From assembly GCA_902616615.1 (NCBI GenBank), contig CACMTN010000010.1:1-62779 (forward strand): 62,779 nt of DNA, written 5' to 3'. Shown in pieces: positions 9,761-18,888 of the stretch. The stretch's first letter is position 1, and each line of letters begins with the position of its first letter. The DNA comes from an uncultured SAR116 cluster alpha proteobacterium. GTDB taxonomy: Bacteria > Pseudomonadota > Alphaproteobacteria > Puniceispirillales > Marisalimonadaceae. Made by a program: the position numbers and the translations under genes. Below the pieces are notes generated by a model, which saw only the letters and a program-made list of their open reading frames with translations, ran no database searches and was not told where the DNA came from.

Positions 9761-10424
9761 TTTTTTTAATTTTATAACGAAGAGCTTCTATGTTTTTTGA
9801 ATAGCTCTCGACACCATCTCCATTAAAGACAGCTGAACCTGCAACAACTACATTTGCACCTGCCTCAATTACCATTGGGGCAACCACCTTATTAATGCCA
9901 CCATCAACCTGAATTTTTATAGGCTTTTCTTTAATTAATTCTTTAATTGATTTAATTTTATTCAAAGACGATTCAATAAAAACTTGACCGCCAAAACCCG
10001 GGTTAACTGTCATCACAAGAATCAGATCTAATTTGTCTAACAAAAACTCTAGTCCTGAAATAGAAGTGGCAGGATTAATAGAAACGCCTGCTTTACATCC
10101 TAATTCACGAATACGATTCAAAGTTCTATCTAAATGTGGAGTGACTTCTTTATGAACAGTTATCATATCAACTCCAGCATTCACGTATTCTTCTAAAAGA
10201 TCATCTGGGTTAGTAACCATGAGATGGGCATCAAAAGGTTTTTTTGAATAATTTCTTATGGATTTAATAATTGGAGGTCCAAATGTAAGGTTTGGTACGA
10301 AGTGACCGTCCATAACATCCAAATGTATCCAATCTGCACCTGCTTTATCAATAGCTTTAATTTCATCAGCTAAACATGAAAAATTGGATGATAATATTGA
10401 TGGTGCTATCAACACATCGGTCAT
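9747..10424 (-). CDS. rpe: Ribulose-phosphate 3-epimerase
   Basis: This enzyme interconverts ribulose 5-phosphate and xylulose 5-phosphate. The TIM-barrel signatures are all present: APSILSSNF at the N-terminus, HLDVMDGHFVPNLTFG with the metal-binding His/Asp, VMTVNPGFGGQ, and QVDGGIN. Length 225 is normal. AAGGGAT precedes the ATG. It sits between gap (42 bases upstream) and gph (overlapping), inside a sugar-phosphate operon feeding transketolase. Confidence 0.95.
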   Translation of the reverse strand: MTDVLIAPSILSSNFSCLADEIKAIDKAGADWIHLDVMDGHFVPNLTFGPPIIKSIRNYSKKPFDAHLMVTNPDDLLEEYVNAGVDMITVHKEVTPHLDRTLNRIRELGCKAGVSINPATSISGLEFLLDKLDLILVMTVNPGFGGQVFIESSLNKIKSIKELIKEKPIKIQVDGGINKVVAPMVIEAGANVVVAGSAVFNGDGVESYSKNIEALRYKIKKNEKN

Positions 10425-10466
10425 GCAAATATCCCTTTTTATTTCATAAAGTTTAAATTTGTTTTT

Positions 10467-11474
10467 TTAAATTGTCTTACCGATAGCTACAGCGGTATCT
10501 GACATTCTATTAGAAAAACCCCACTCATTATCATACCAGCTTAATACTCTAACGAATGTATTGTCCATCACTTTTGTTTGATCCATGTGAAAAATAGAAG
10601 AACGTGAGTCATGATTAAAATCACTTGATACAAGAGGTTCATCTGTAAAGCCAAGAATATTGTTTAGCTCTCCATTGGCAGATTCTTCAATAATGTTATT
10701 AATTTCGTCAACTGAAGTCGATCTTGAAGCATTAAATTTAAAATCAACAACTGATACATTTTGAGTAGGAACTCTTACCGAAACTCCATCTAATTTTCCA
10801 TTTAATTCTGGTAAAACCAAACCAACGGCCTTAGCTGCGCCAGTAGAGGTTGGTATCATATTCCCAGCAGCAGCTCTCGACCTATAAAGATCAGAATGAA
10901 TCGTATCCAATGTTGGTTGATCCCCTGTATAGGAATGAATTGTAGTCATAAAACCTTGATTTATACCTACCTCATTATTTAACGCCATAGCTACAGGTGC
11001 TAGACAGTTCGTAGTACAAGAGGCGTTTGAGATAACAAGGTGATCTTTAGATATTTTTTTATGATTTACTCCATAAACAACAGTAAGATCCACACCACTA
11101 GCAGGAGCAGAAACAAGCACCCTCTTCGCACCTGCATCTAAATGCATTGAAGCTTTTTCTCGGCTAGCAAATATTCCAGTACACTCCATAGCTATATCTA
11201 CATCAAGCTCTTTCCAAGGCAAATCTTTTGGATCTCTAATAGAAGTTACTTTGATAGGGCCTTGTCCAACATCCAAATCATTGCCACTAACTTTAACATT
11301 TACTGGAAACTTTCCATGAACGCTATCATATCTTAATAAATGAGCATTAGTTTCTACTGGCCCTAAATCATTTATACCAACAACAATTATGTCATCTCGA
11401 GCTGATTCAATAATAGCTCTTAAAATATTTCTTCCTATTCTTCCAAATCCATTAATAGCAACCCTTACTGACAT
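10467..11474 (-). CDS. gap: Glyceraldehyde-3-phosphate dehydrogenase, type I
   Basis: This enzyme converts glyceraldehyde 3-phosphate and 1,3-bisphosphoglycerate reversibly. The N-terminal NAD-binding fold has NGFGRIGR (residues 8-15). D36 in GINDLG suggests NAD preference. The active site ASCTTNC places the catalytic cysteine at C153. The C-terminal WYDNEWGFSNRM string is universal for the family, and 335 residues is the normal length. AGAAAGGA lies ahead of the ATG. It is co-transcribed with pgk (35-base gap) and tkt. Confidence 0.97.
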   Translation of the reverse strand: MSVRVAINGFGRIGRNILRAIIESARDDIIVVGINDLGPVETNAHLLRYDSVHGKFPVNVKVSGNDLDVGQGPIKVTSIRDPKDLPWKELDVDIAMECTGIFASREKASMHLDAGAKRVLVSAPASGVDLTVVYGVNHKKISKDHLVISNASCTTNCLAPVAMALNNEVGINQGFMTTIHSYTGDQPTLDTIHSDLYRSRAAAGNMIPTSTGAAKAVGLVLPELNGKLDGVSVRVPTQNVSVVDFKFNASRSTSVDEINNIIEESANGELNNILGFTDEPLVSSDFNHDSRSSIFHMDQTKVMDNTFVRVLSWYDNEWGFSNRMSDTAVAIGKTI

Positions 11475-11509
11475 GATTTTTTTCCTTTCTAAATTTATAC
11501 ATTACTTAA

Positions 11510-12706
11510 TTATTTACTTAATACTGATATTCCTGGTAATTCTATACCCTCTAGCCATTCTAGAAAAGCACCACCTGCTGACGATACATATGTAAAATCA
11601 TCAACAGCATTAGCATTGTTTAAAGCAGAAGTCGTGTCACCTCCACCAGCAACAGTAATTAAATTTTTATTTACCGTTAATTTAGCAGCCTCCCTAGCAA
11701 GCTTGAAAGTTCCCTCTCCAAATGGTGGCGTTTCAAAGGCACCGACTGGACCATTCCAGAGTAAAGTATTAACTTTTTGAAAAACAGAACTTATTTTGTT
11801 TATCGTTTTAGGACCAATATCTAAAGCCATCATTTCTGATGGGACAGCATCTGAAGACACTATTTCAAATTTTGCATTCGTTTCAAATTTCTCAGAAACA
11901 ACTAGGTCTAAAGGTAAAATTATTTTACAGTTATTTGTCTCACTTATTTTTAATATTGATTTTGCAATATCAATACAACCTTTTTCATAAAGGCTTTTTC
12001 CCATATTAAAACCCTGAGCAACAAGAAAAGTATTTGCCATTGCTCCGCCAATAACCAAATAATCCATTTTAGTTAACAAATATTCTATTATATTAATTTT
12101 TGATGATATTTTAGCACCACCGACTAGTGCTGCAACTGGTTTGACTGGAGTGTTCAAAACAGAAGTAAGTGCTCTAACTTCCTCATCAAGTAATAAACCA
12201 GAAAAAGATGGAAGAAATTTTGTTATTGCGTGTAAACTTGCATGTGCTCTATGTGAACAAGAAAAGGCGTCATTCACAAATATGTCACACCCCTTAGATA
12301 ATTCATTTGCGAAGTCATTGTCGTTTTTAATTTCACTTTCATGAAATCTTAAATTTTCTAATAATAAAATTTCTCCTTGTTCTAGTGCCTTCTTTTTCAT
12401 CAAAGCTTCATCACCAATGCAAGATGAATTAAAATGAACTTTTGTTTTTATAATTTCAGACAAAACATTTACTAAAGGTCTAAGAGAAAATTTTTCATCA
12501 AATTTTCCTTCTGGTCTACCTAAATGACTACAAATAACTAGTTTCGATTGATTTTCTAACAAATAATTGATTGTAGGTATTAACCTATTAAGTCTAGTAT
12601 GGTCTTGTACAAAACCATTTACAATAGGAATATTTAAGTCAGCTCTTAAGATAACAACCTTATTATTTACATCTACATTAACTATGCTTTTAATGTTACT
12701 AGACAT
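11510..12706 (-). CDS. pgk: Phosphoglycerate kinase
   Basis: This enzyme transfers phosphate between 1,3-bisphosphoglycerate and ADP. Visible marks are the N-terminal RADLNIP substrate-binding stretch, CSHLGRPEGK, the lysine-containing GGAKISSK, the hinge region and the C-terminal nucleotide segment VAGGGDTTSAL. At 398 residues it is full length. It is the third gene of the operon, 29 bases after tkt and 35 before gap. In this operon it could serve glycolysis or gluconeogenesis; the presence of fbp favours gluconeogenic use. Confidence 0.97.
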   Translation of the reverse strand: MSSNIKSIVNVDVNNKVVILRADLNIPIVNGFVQDHTRLNRLIPTINYLLENQSKLVICSHLGRPEGKFDEKFSLRPLVNVLSEIIKTKVHFNSSCIGDEALMKKKALEQGEILLLENLRFHESEIKNDNDFANELSKGCDIFVNDAFSCSHRAHASLHAITKFLPSFSGLLLDEEVRALTSVLNTPVKPVAALVGGAKISSKINIIEYLLTKMDYLVIGGAMANTFLVAQGFNMGKSLYEKGCIDIAKSILKISETNNCKIILPLDLVVSEKFETNAKFEIVSSDAVPSEMMALDIGPKTINKISSVFQKVNTLLWNGPVGAFETPPFGEGTFKLAREAAKLTVNKNLITVAGGGDTTSALNNANAVDDFTYVSSAGGAFLEWLEGIELPGISVLSK

Positions 12707-12735
12707 TTAAAAAAATTCACTCATTGTAATTATAC

Positions 12736-14724
12736 TTATTTTAATAATAATTTTGCAGAATCAATTATAGATTTACTAGTAATATTAAAATGATTGTATA
12801 AGTCCGAAGCCGGTCCAGACGCTCCAAAACTTTTCATGCCAATGAAAATTCCATTTTCACCTATATACTTGCTCCACCCCATTTCAGAAGCAGCCTCAAT
12901 AGCTATACGTGGACAATTTCCTAAAACTTGATTTTTATATTCTTTACTTTGCTTATCAAATAATTCCCAGCAAGGAAGCGAGACGACAGTAGCTTTAACA
13001 CCTTCTTTGTACATTATTTCAGAAGCTTCCATAGCTATTTCTATTTCAGATCCCGTGGCTATCAGAGTAATATCTCTATCTTTTGATATATTATTTAGAA
13101 TATATCCACCATATGACACTAAGTTTTTATTAGTTTTTTCAGATCTATAAGCTTTCAAACCTTGTCTGGACAAAGCCAAAACAGTTGGTCCATTAGTTTT
13201 GAGTGCCACATCCCAAGCTTCAGCAGTTTCAACTATATCTGCTGGCCTTATCAAATTTAAATTTGGAGTTGCTCTTAAAATTGCTAAATGTTCAATTGGT
13301 TGATGAGTAGGACCATCTTCACCAAGTCCAATCGAGTCATGAGTTAATACATAAATCACTCTTAAAGACATTAATGCAGATAGTCTTATAGATGCTCTCA
13401 TGTAATCACTAAAAACTAAAAATGTTCCTCCATAAGGTATAAAGCCTTTATGAAGCGCAACACCATTCATAATAGAGCCCATAGCATGCTCTCTTATTCC
13501 ATAATGGATGTAATTTCCTGAAAATTTACTTGAGGTAACAGTTTTCATATCACTAGTCTTAGTTAAATTTGATCCGGTCAAATCTGCAGATCCACCTAAT
13601 GTATTTACAATAGTTTTATTTATTACTTCTAAAGCTTTTTGACTTGCTTGCCTTGTAGCAAGTTTTGGTAATTCTTTTTTCATTTGTTTAATAAATGAAT
13701 TCATTTTTCTTTGATAAGAATCAGGAATATTTCCTTCAATAAACATCTGGAATCTTTTTCGTCGAGGGCTTTTTTCTAATTTTTTTTCCCACATCTTAAA
13801 AAGTTCTTTTGATCTTTGTGAAGTTTTTTTCCACTCTGTTAATATCTCAGTTGGTATCTCAAATGGATTATTTGACCATCCTAATGCCTTTCTTGTTGCA
13901 GCTATCTCATCAGCACCAAGAGGCGCACCATGAGTTTTAGCTGTTCCAGCTAAATTAGGTGCGCCATATCCAATCTTAGTTTTACATGCAATCAGTGATG
14001 GTTTTCTTGATTTTTTTGCATTCATAATAGCTTTTTGAATATCATCATGACTATGACCGTCTATAATTTGGGTATGCCAACCTGCTGCTTTAAATCTATT
14101 GATTTGATTTGACGAATTAGATAAGTCAGTTGATCCATCAATTGAAATTTTATTATCATCCCAAAAAACAATTAGCTTTGATAACTTAAGATGTCCAGAA
14201 AACTCAATTGCTTCATGACTAATACCTTCTTGTAAACAACCATCTCCAGCAATAACATAAGTGAAATGATCAACTAAATTATTTCCAAATCTGGATGCCA
14301 TTAACTTTTCACTTAAAGCCATTCCAACTGCGGTTGCAAAGCCCTGTCCTAATGGACCAGTTGTAGTCTCTATACCATCTGCATGACCAAATTCTGGGTG
14401 CCCAGCAGTATTATAGTTTAACTGTCTGAAATTTTTAATGTTCTCAATTGGCATATCTTTATAGCCTAGAAGATAATGAAGTGAATATAATAACATTGAT
14501 CCATGACCAGCAGATAAAACAAATCTATCTCTATCTGGCCAATCTGGTTTATCTGGGCAAATATTAATAAAATCTTTAAAAAGAACTGTAGCAACATCTG
14601 CCATACCCATGGGCATACCTGGATGACCAGAATTGGCAGCCTGCACTGCATCCATAGATAAAAATCTTATTGCATCAGCCATTTTAGAGGACATATTATC
14701 ATTTGATCTTATGTGTCCTTGCAT
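12736..14724 (-). CDS. tkt: Transketolase
   Basis: This is a thiamine-diphosphate enzyme that moves two-carbon units between sugar phosphates. It has the N-terminal [13 protein letters not shown], the ThDP/Mg motif [13 protein letters not shown], the middle-domain YGIREHAM with the catalytic Glu, and [11 protein letters not shown]. The length of 662 is typical. AAGGAGT lies eight bases ahead of the ATG, supporting the start with MQGHIRSND rather than the internal Met at residue 11. It is second in the operon behind fbp, and links rpe-made xylulose 5-phosphate with gap and fbp products. Confidence 0.96.
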   Translation of the reverse strand: MQGHIRSNDNMSSKMADAIRFLSMDAVQAANSGHPGMPMGMADVATVLFKDFINICPDKPDWPDRDRFVLSAGHGSMLLYSLHYLLGYKDMPIENIKNFRQLNYNTAGHPEFGHADGIETTTGPLGQGFATAVGMALSEKLMASRFGNNLVDHFTYVIAGDGCLQEGISHEAIEFSGHLKLSKLIVFWDDNKISIDGSTDLSNSSNQINRFKAAGWHTQIIDGHSHDDIQKAIMNAKKSRKPSLIACKTKIGYGAPNLAGTAKTHGAPLGADEIAATRKALGWSNNPFEIPTEILTEWKKTSQRSKELFKMWEKKLEKSPRRKRFQMFIEGNIPDSYQRKMNSFIKQMKKELPKLATRQASQKALEVINKTIVNTLGGSADLTGSNLTKTSDMKTVTSSKFSGNYIHYGIREHAMGSIMNGVALHKGFIPYGGTFLVFSDYMRASIRLSALMSLRVIYVLTHDSIGLGEDGPTHQPIEHLAILRATPNLNLIRPADIVETAEAWDVALKTNGPTVLALSRQGLKAYRSEKTNKNLVSYGGYILNNISKDRDITLIATGSEIEIAMEASEIMYKEGVKATVVSLPCWELFDKQSKEYKNQVLGNCPRIAIEAASEMGWSKYIGENGIFIGMKSFGASGPASDLYNHFNITSKSIIDSAKLLLK

Positions 14725-14811
14725 TAAAACACTCCTTAAAATTAATATAAAGAAATTTTATTTATCAATAACATTTATGTAAAAAAAATTACATAGGAGT
14801 TTTCAAAAAAA

Positions 14812-15774
14812 TTACAAACTCGAGTATGTTTTTTTATATTCTAAAACTTCCTCTTTAGAACCAAAAATTAATGGTGATCTTTGATGCAATTCGTTAACTT
14901 CTAGGTTTAAAATATTTTTATGTCCATCAGTGGCTTCGCCCTTAGCTTGTTCTACCAGATAAGCTATTGGATTTGCTTCATACGTTAAACGCAACCTTCC
15001 GTTTTTATATTTTTCTCTGGTATCCGAGGGGTATAAAAAAATACCTCCTCGATTAAAAATTCTACTAGCATCTGCTACTAATGATCCAACCCACCTCATT
15101 CCAAAATTTTTCTTTCTTGGTCCACTTTCTCCATTTTGACAATCATTTATATATTGTAATGTAGCACTATTCCAAAATCTTCTGTACGCTGCATTTATTG
15201 CAAATTCAGTAGCTTTTTCTGGTATGGTGATATTATCTTTCACTAGAATAAATTTACCATTTATTTCATCTAGTGCAAACAAAGATGTTCCAACCCCAAC
15301 TGTAATAAATAAGGTTGTTTGTGGCCCATAAACAAAAAAACCTGACGATTTTTGATGACTTCCATTTTGAATAAATGCTTTGTCTAACGGTAAGTTATTT
15401 TTGGACATTATCGAAAAGATAGTACCTATTGAAACATTTACATCAATATTACTTGATCCGTCGAGAGGATCAGCGAAAACAATAAAATTATTATTATTTT
15501 TAAAATCAATATATCCTTCTTGCTCTTCAGAGGCATATCCTGCAGCAGGTGATTTCTTTAAAAAACTAATTAAAATTTCATCTGAAATTATATCTAATGG
15601 TTTTTGAATATCTCCATCTGAATTTAATTTTATATCATTATTTGAGATACTATCCTGTTGTTTAATGCTTCTAATAGTAGTAGATATTTTTATTGCAGCA
15701 TTGGCTAATGATTTTACAATCGACGAAATCTCTTCTTCTTTAGAATTTTTTGATAAATAATTATTTAGATCCAT
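14812..15774 (-). CDS. fbp: Fructose-1,6-bisphosphatase, class I
   Basis: This enzyme hydrolyses fructose 1,6-bisphosphate to fructose 6-phosphate, the committing gluconeogenic step. The metal-binding ADPLDGSSNID (residues 101-111) and the substrate-binding RLTYEANPIAYLVEQA near the C-terminus are both intact. The length of 320 fits class I. It is the first gene of the minus-strand operon, divergent from the GlnE-like gene with 84 bases between starts, where the operon promoter must lie. No aldolase gene is in the window. Confidence 0.95.
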   Translation of the reverse strand: MDLNNYLSKNSKEEEISSIVKSLANAAIKISTTIRSIKQQDSISNNDIKLNSDGDIQKPLDIISDEILISFLKKSPAAGYASEEQEGYIDFKNNNNFIVFADPLDGSSNIDVNVSIGTIFSIMSKNNLPLDKAFIQNGSHQKSSGFFVYGPQTTLFITVGVGTSLFALDEINGKFILVKDNITIPEKATEFAINAAYRRFWNSATLQYINDCQNGESGPRKKNFGMRWVGSLVADASRIFNRGGIFLYPSDTREKYKNGRLRLTYEANPIAYLVEQAKGEATDGHKNILNLEVNELHQRSPLIFGSKEEVLEYKKTYSSL

Positions 15775-15858
15775 TTATAATTCTTCTATTACAATATTGA
15801 AACGAAATTAAAACGTATGTAAGTTTGTCTAAGATAATAAATTTTTTTTGGTTTGTGA

Positions 15859-17361
15859 ATGCTTTTAAAAAAACTAAATTTGCCTATGAATTTGCCAATA
15901 GCAAATGATGAAGAATTAGAAATAAATGAAGTTGAAAATAATATAATTAATCAATTACAAAATGTAAGTAAGATAAACATAGATGCAACCATAAGACTAT
16001 TTGAAAGTTTTTTTGAAAACAGTCTATCTTCGACAACTAAAAAAAAATTATCTGAGATATTTAAAGAAATAATTCCAATTATTTTTCGAAACAAACACAA
16101 AGAAGAAGGTCTTTACCAACTTTTAAGATATATAAATTCTATAAACTCAAACCTTGATTATATTGAAATGATTAAAAAAAATACTTTTATTTATGAAAAT
16201 TTATCAAAGATCTTATCATTTTCAGGATTACTCACAGATATTATTTCGAGAGATATAAAATTGCTTGAAGTTATACAACCAGAGTATGCAGTAAGGTTAA
16301 ATGGAAATATTTCTTTTTACAAAAATTTTTTTGAAAAAATTGATTTTGATACTTTAGACACCGAAAGTATGCTCAATATAATTAGGAGGCAGCATAGACT
16401 ACTAAAATTTCAAATTTTATATTCTTTAATTAATAATGACATAAATATCGAAAGGGCCTCTACTGAATTTTCTTATTTAGCACAAGCCACCGTAGAATTT
16501 GTTTTACAAATAATTAAAAATAAAATTTCTTATTCAAAGAAATGTAATTATGAAAATTTTTGCATAATAGCATACGGAAGATTTGGTACTTTTACGATGA
16601 CAGCTAATTCAGACTTAGATTTAGTTTTTATTTATGACGGAGAACAGAATAAAAAGACATATTTAGACATATTTAGACAACTTATTACTATTTTATCTAC
16701 AAAAACATCTGAAGGTATTTTATATGAAGTTGACACAAAATTAAGGCCCTCAAGAAATCGGGGGCCAGTTGCATGCACTTATGAAAATTTTGAAAATTAT
16801 CACACTCATAAATCCTTTTCTTGGGAAAAATTAGCTCTCAAAAAAACTCGTGTAATTACAGTTAATAAATTTAGTACCAAGATCTCTAATGTTTTAGATA
16901 AATTAAATGCATATCCAATATCTGATAGAGAAATGGCAAAAGAAGTCTTAAAGATGAGAGTGAATATTAACGAAAATAAGGAAGACACCAAAAATTTTGA
17001 AAAAAAATTTCTGCCAAAGTGGTTTGAAACTAAATATGTAGCAGGTGGACAGAGAGATATTGAGTTTTTAAAATTTTTTTATGAAAATGAGTCAATTTTA
17101 ATTGATCAACACGAAAAAGATAAAAAACTTTTGCTGTTTAAAAGGATAGAAAACTTATTTTTTAAATTAGACCAAATTGTGAATTTGTGTTTTACAGACA
17201 AAAAGCAAAGTAACTTACCAAGCGCAGCTATATCTTTATTAATTAATGAAACTAAAGAAAAAGATTTAGGAACATTGAAAGCACAAATTAATCAAGGAAA
17301 AATTCATAATTTCAACATTCTTAATGTAATCCTAGAGTCTGAAAAAAATTCTTTAAATTAA
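15859..17361 (+). CDS. GlnE-like glutamine synthetase adenylyltransferase, single catalytic module
   Basis: Normal GlnE (about 950 residues) has an N-terminal de-adenylylating half and a C-terminal adenylylating half. This 500-residue protein matches only the linker plus C-terminal half. The nucleotidyltransferase core reads YGRFGT at 239-244 (usually GKLGG) and SDLDLVF with metal-binding D252 and D254. TSEGILYEVDTKLRPS, the GPVA loop and GGQRDIEF follow. Upstream is the divergent fbp, so no missing half is adjacent. It may adenylylate glutamine synthetase without the opposing activity, or be a decaying GlnE. The ATG at 15859 has a poor ribosome site. amtB lies 184 bases downstream, which supports a nitrogen role. 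Confidence 0.75.
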   Translation: MLLKKLNLPMNLPIANDEELEINEVENNIINQLQNVSKINIDATIRLFESFFENSLSSTTKKKLSEIFKEIIPIIFRNKHKEEGLYQLLRYINSINSNLDYIEMIKKNTFIYENLSKILSFSGLLTDIISRDIKLLEVIQPEYAVRLNGNISFYKNFFEKIDFDTLDTESMLNIIRRQHRLLKFQILYSLINNDINIERASTEFSYLAQATVEFVLQIIKNKISYSKKCNYENFCIIAYGRFGTFTMTANSDLDLVFIYDGEQNKKTYLDIFRQLITILSTKTSEGILYEVDTKLRPSRNRGPVACTYENFENYHTHKSFSWEKLALKKTRVITVNKFSTKISNVLDKLNAYPISDREMAKEVLKMRVNINENKEDTKNFEKKFLPKWFETKYVAGGQRDIEFLKFFYENESILIDQHEKDKKLLLFKRIENLFFKLDQIVNLCFTDKKQSNLPSAAISLLINETKEKDLGTLKAQINQGKIHNFNILNVILESEKNSLN

Positions 17362-17430
17362 TAAAAATTAAGAATTTGTAAGCAAATTATTTGCATAAAT
17401 TTTGATCGTATATAAATTTATTAATATATA

Positions 17431-17449
17431 TTGATTAAATTTTAATCAA
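17431..17449. repeat. Inverted repeat upstream of amtB (possible operator)
   Basis: TTGATTAA (17431-17438) and its exact complement TTAATCAA (17442-17449) are separated by three bases, and TTTTAATCAT directly after repeats one arm. It lies about 100 bases ahead of amtB. It could bind a dimeric regulator. The region is AT-rich, so chance is not excluded. Confidence 0.35.
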
Positions 17450-17545
17450 TTTTAATCATCCTCGCCGCACAATTTTTAACTCACTTTCAATCATATAATT
17501 TTCATAAGATCTTCCATTAGGTAAAAACATAAATGGAGATTTATT

Positions 17546-18841
17546 ATGTCTAATTCAATCAGGTTATTTCTACTTATACCTGCATTTATATTGGGTATTG
17601 TTGGGACAGCAATTGCTGCACCAGATGCTGAAACAGCATACATATTCAATTCCTTCTCTTTTCTAGTTCACGGTTTTCTAGTTATGTTGATGGCAGCAGG
17701 TTTTTGTATGTTGGAAACAGGTTTGGTAAGAGCTAAAAATGCTGTTGTCCAATGTGCTAAAAACATTGGTCTTTATTCAATCGCTGGTATTATGTTTGCG
17801 GTTGTAGGATATAATTTAATGTATATGGACGTATCAGGATGGATAGGTTCTTTTTCTATTTGGAGCCCATCTGATGGTGAAACATTTGGTTCTGAAAATG
17901 ACGCAACATACTCATCTGGATCTGATTGGTGGTTTCAAATGGTTTTCTGTGCTACGGCTGCCTCAATTGTAAGTGGTGCAGTTGCTGAAAGGGTAAAATT
18001 AAAAGCATTTTTTATATTTGTTGTATTATTATGCGGTTTTATTTATCCAATACAAGGATCTTGGTCATGGGGTGGTGGTTACTTAAGTGAAGCTGGTTTT
18101 CTTGATTTTGCTGGATCTTCTATTGTGCATGGTGTTGGTGGTTGGGCTGCCTTGACAGGTGCAATTATTTTAGGTGCTAGAAAAGGTAAGTATTCAGACG
18201 ATGGAAGTGTTAATCCAATGCCAGGCTCAAATCTACCTTTAGCCACACTAGGTACCTTTATACTTTGGTTTGGGTGGTTTGGCTTTAATGGTGGTTCTCA
18301 ATTAGCTATGGGATCTGGAGCCGACGTAGCTGCTATATCAAACATATATATTAATACAAATCTTGCAGCTGCGGGTGGTGTAGTAGTAGCGCTTATTTTA
18401 ACAATGTTATTTTATAAGAAAACTGATTTAACAATGGCATTAAATGGTGCTCTTGGTGGATTAGTAGCTATTACAGCTGAACCATTGGCTCCATCTCCAA
18501 TGCTTGCAATTTTTATAGGAGCTGTGGGTGGATTAATTGTAGTATTAACTATACCAATGCTTGACAAATTTAAAATAGATGATGTTGTGGGCGCTATTCC
18601 TGTACACCTTTTCGCTGGTATTTGGGGAACAATAGCTGTTATTTTCTCAAATTCAGATGCGACTATAGGTGCACAACTTTATGGAATATTTGCAATTGGT
18701 GCATTTACAATTATAGCATCAGCAGTCGTCTGGTATGTAATAAAGTTTACAATTGGAATTAGAGTTACCGCCGAAGAAGAACTTGAAGGCGTTGACTTAG
18801 CTGAGATTGGTATGGAAGCTTATCCAGATTTTAAAAAGTAA
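17546..18841 (+). CDS. amtB: Ammonium transporter Amt
   Basis: This is an inner-membrane ammonium channel/transporter. After a signal-like N-terminus come about eleven hydrophobic helices. The signature DFAGSSIVHGVGGWAAL contains the first pore histidine, and the second is in IPVHLFAGIWG. The length of 431 is typical. A GGAG box precedes the ATG. No glnK/glnB gene is adjacent, unlike most amtB loci. A strong hairpin terminator at 18862-18888 follows. It lies between the GlnE-like gene and the convergent gdhA, so the block concerns ammonium capture and assimilation. Confidence 0.95.
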   Translation: MSNSIRLFLLIPAFILGIVGTAIAAPDAETAYIFNSFSFLVHGFLVMLMAAGFCMLETGLVRAKNAVVQCAKNIGLYSIAGIMFAVVGYNLMYMDVSGWIGSFSIWSPSDGETFGSENDATYSSGSDWWFQMVFCATAASIVSGAVAERVKLKAFFIFVVLLCGFIYPIQGSWSWGGGYLSEAGFLDFAGSSIVHGVGGWAALTGAIILGARKGKYSDDGSVNPMPGSNLPLATLGTFILWFGWFGFNGGSQLAMGSGADVAAISNIYINTNLAAAGGVVVALILTMLFYKKTDLTMALNGALGGLVAITAEPLAPSPMLAIFIGAVGGLIVVLTIPMLDKFKIDDVVGAIPVHLFAGIWGTIAVIFSNSDATIGAQLYGIFAIGAFTIIASAVVWYVIKFTIGIRVTAEEELEGVDLAEIGMEAYPDFKK

Positions 18842-18861
18842 ATTTAATTAATAAAAACATC

Positions 18862-18888
18862 AAAGGGAGCTTTATGCTCCCTTTTTTT
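18862..18888. terminator. Terminator shared by convergent amtB and gdhA
   Basis: AAAGGGAGC (18862-18870) pairs with GCTCCCTTT (18876-18884) over a five-base TTTAT loop, and T's continue to 18888. The minus strand also has A/T flanks, so it can act in both directions. It touches the gdhA stop codon (18887-18889). Confidence 0.88.

Noticed and set aside
9098-15774. Reading the sugar-phosphate operon as a working Calvin cycle
   Set aside because: RubisCO and phosphoribulokinase are absent from the window, and all six enzymes also serve heterotrophic sugar metabolism.
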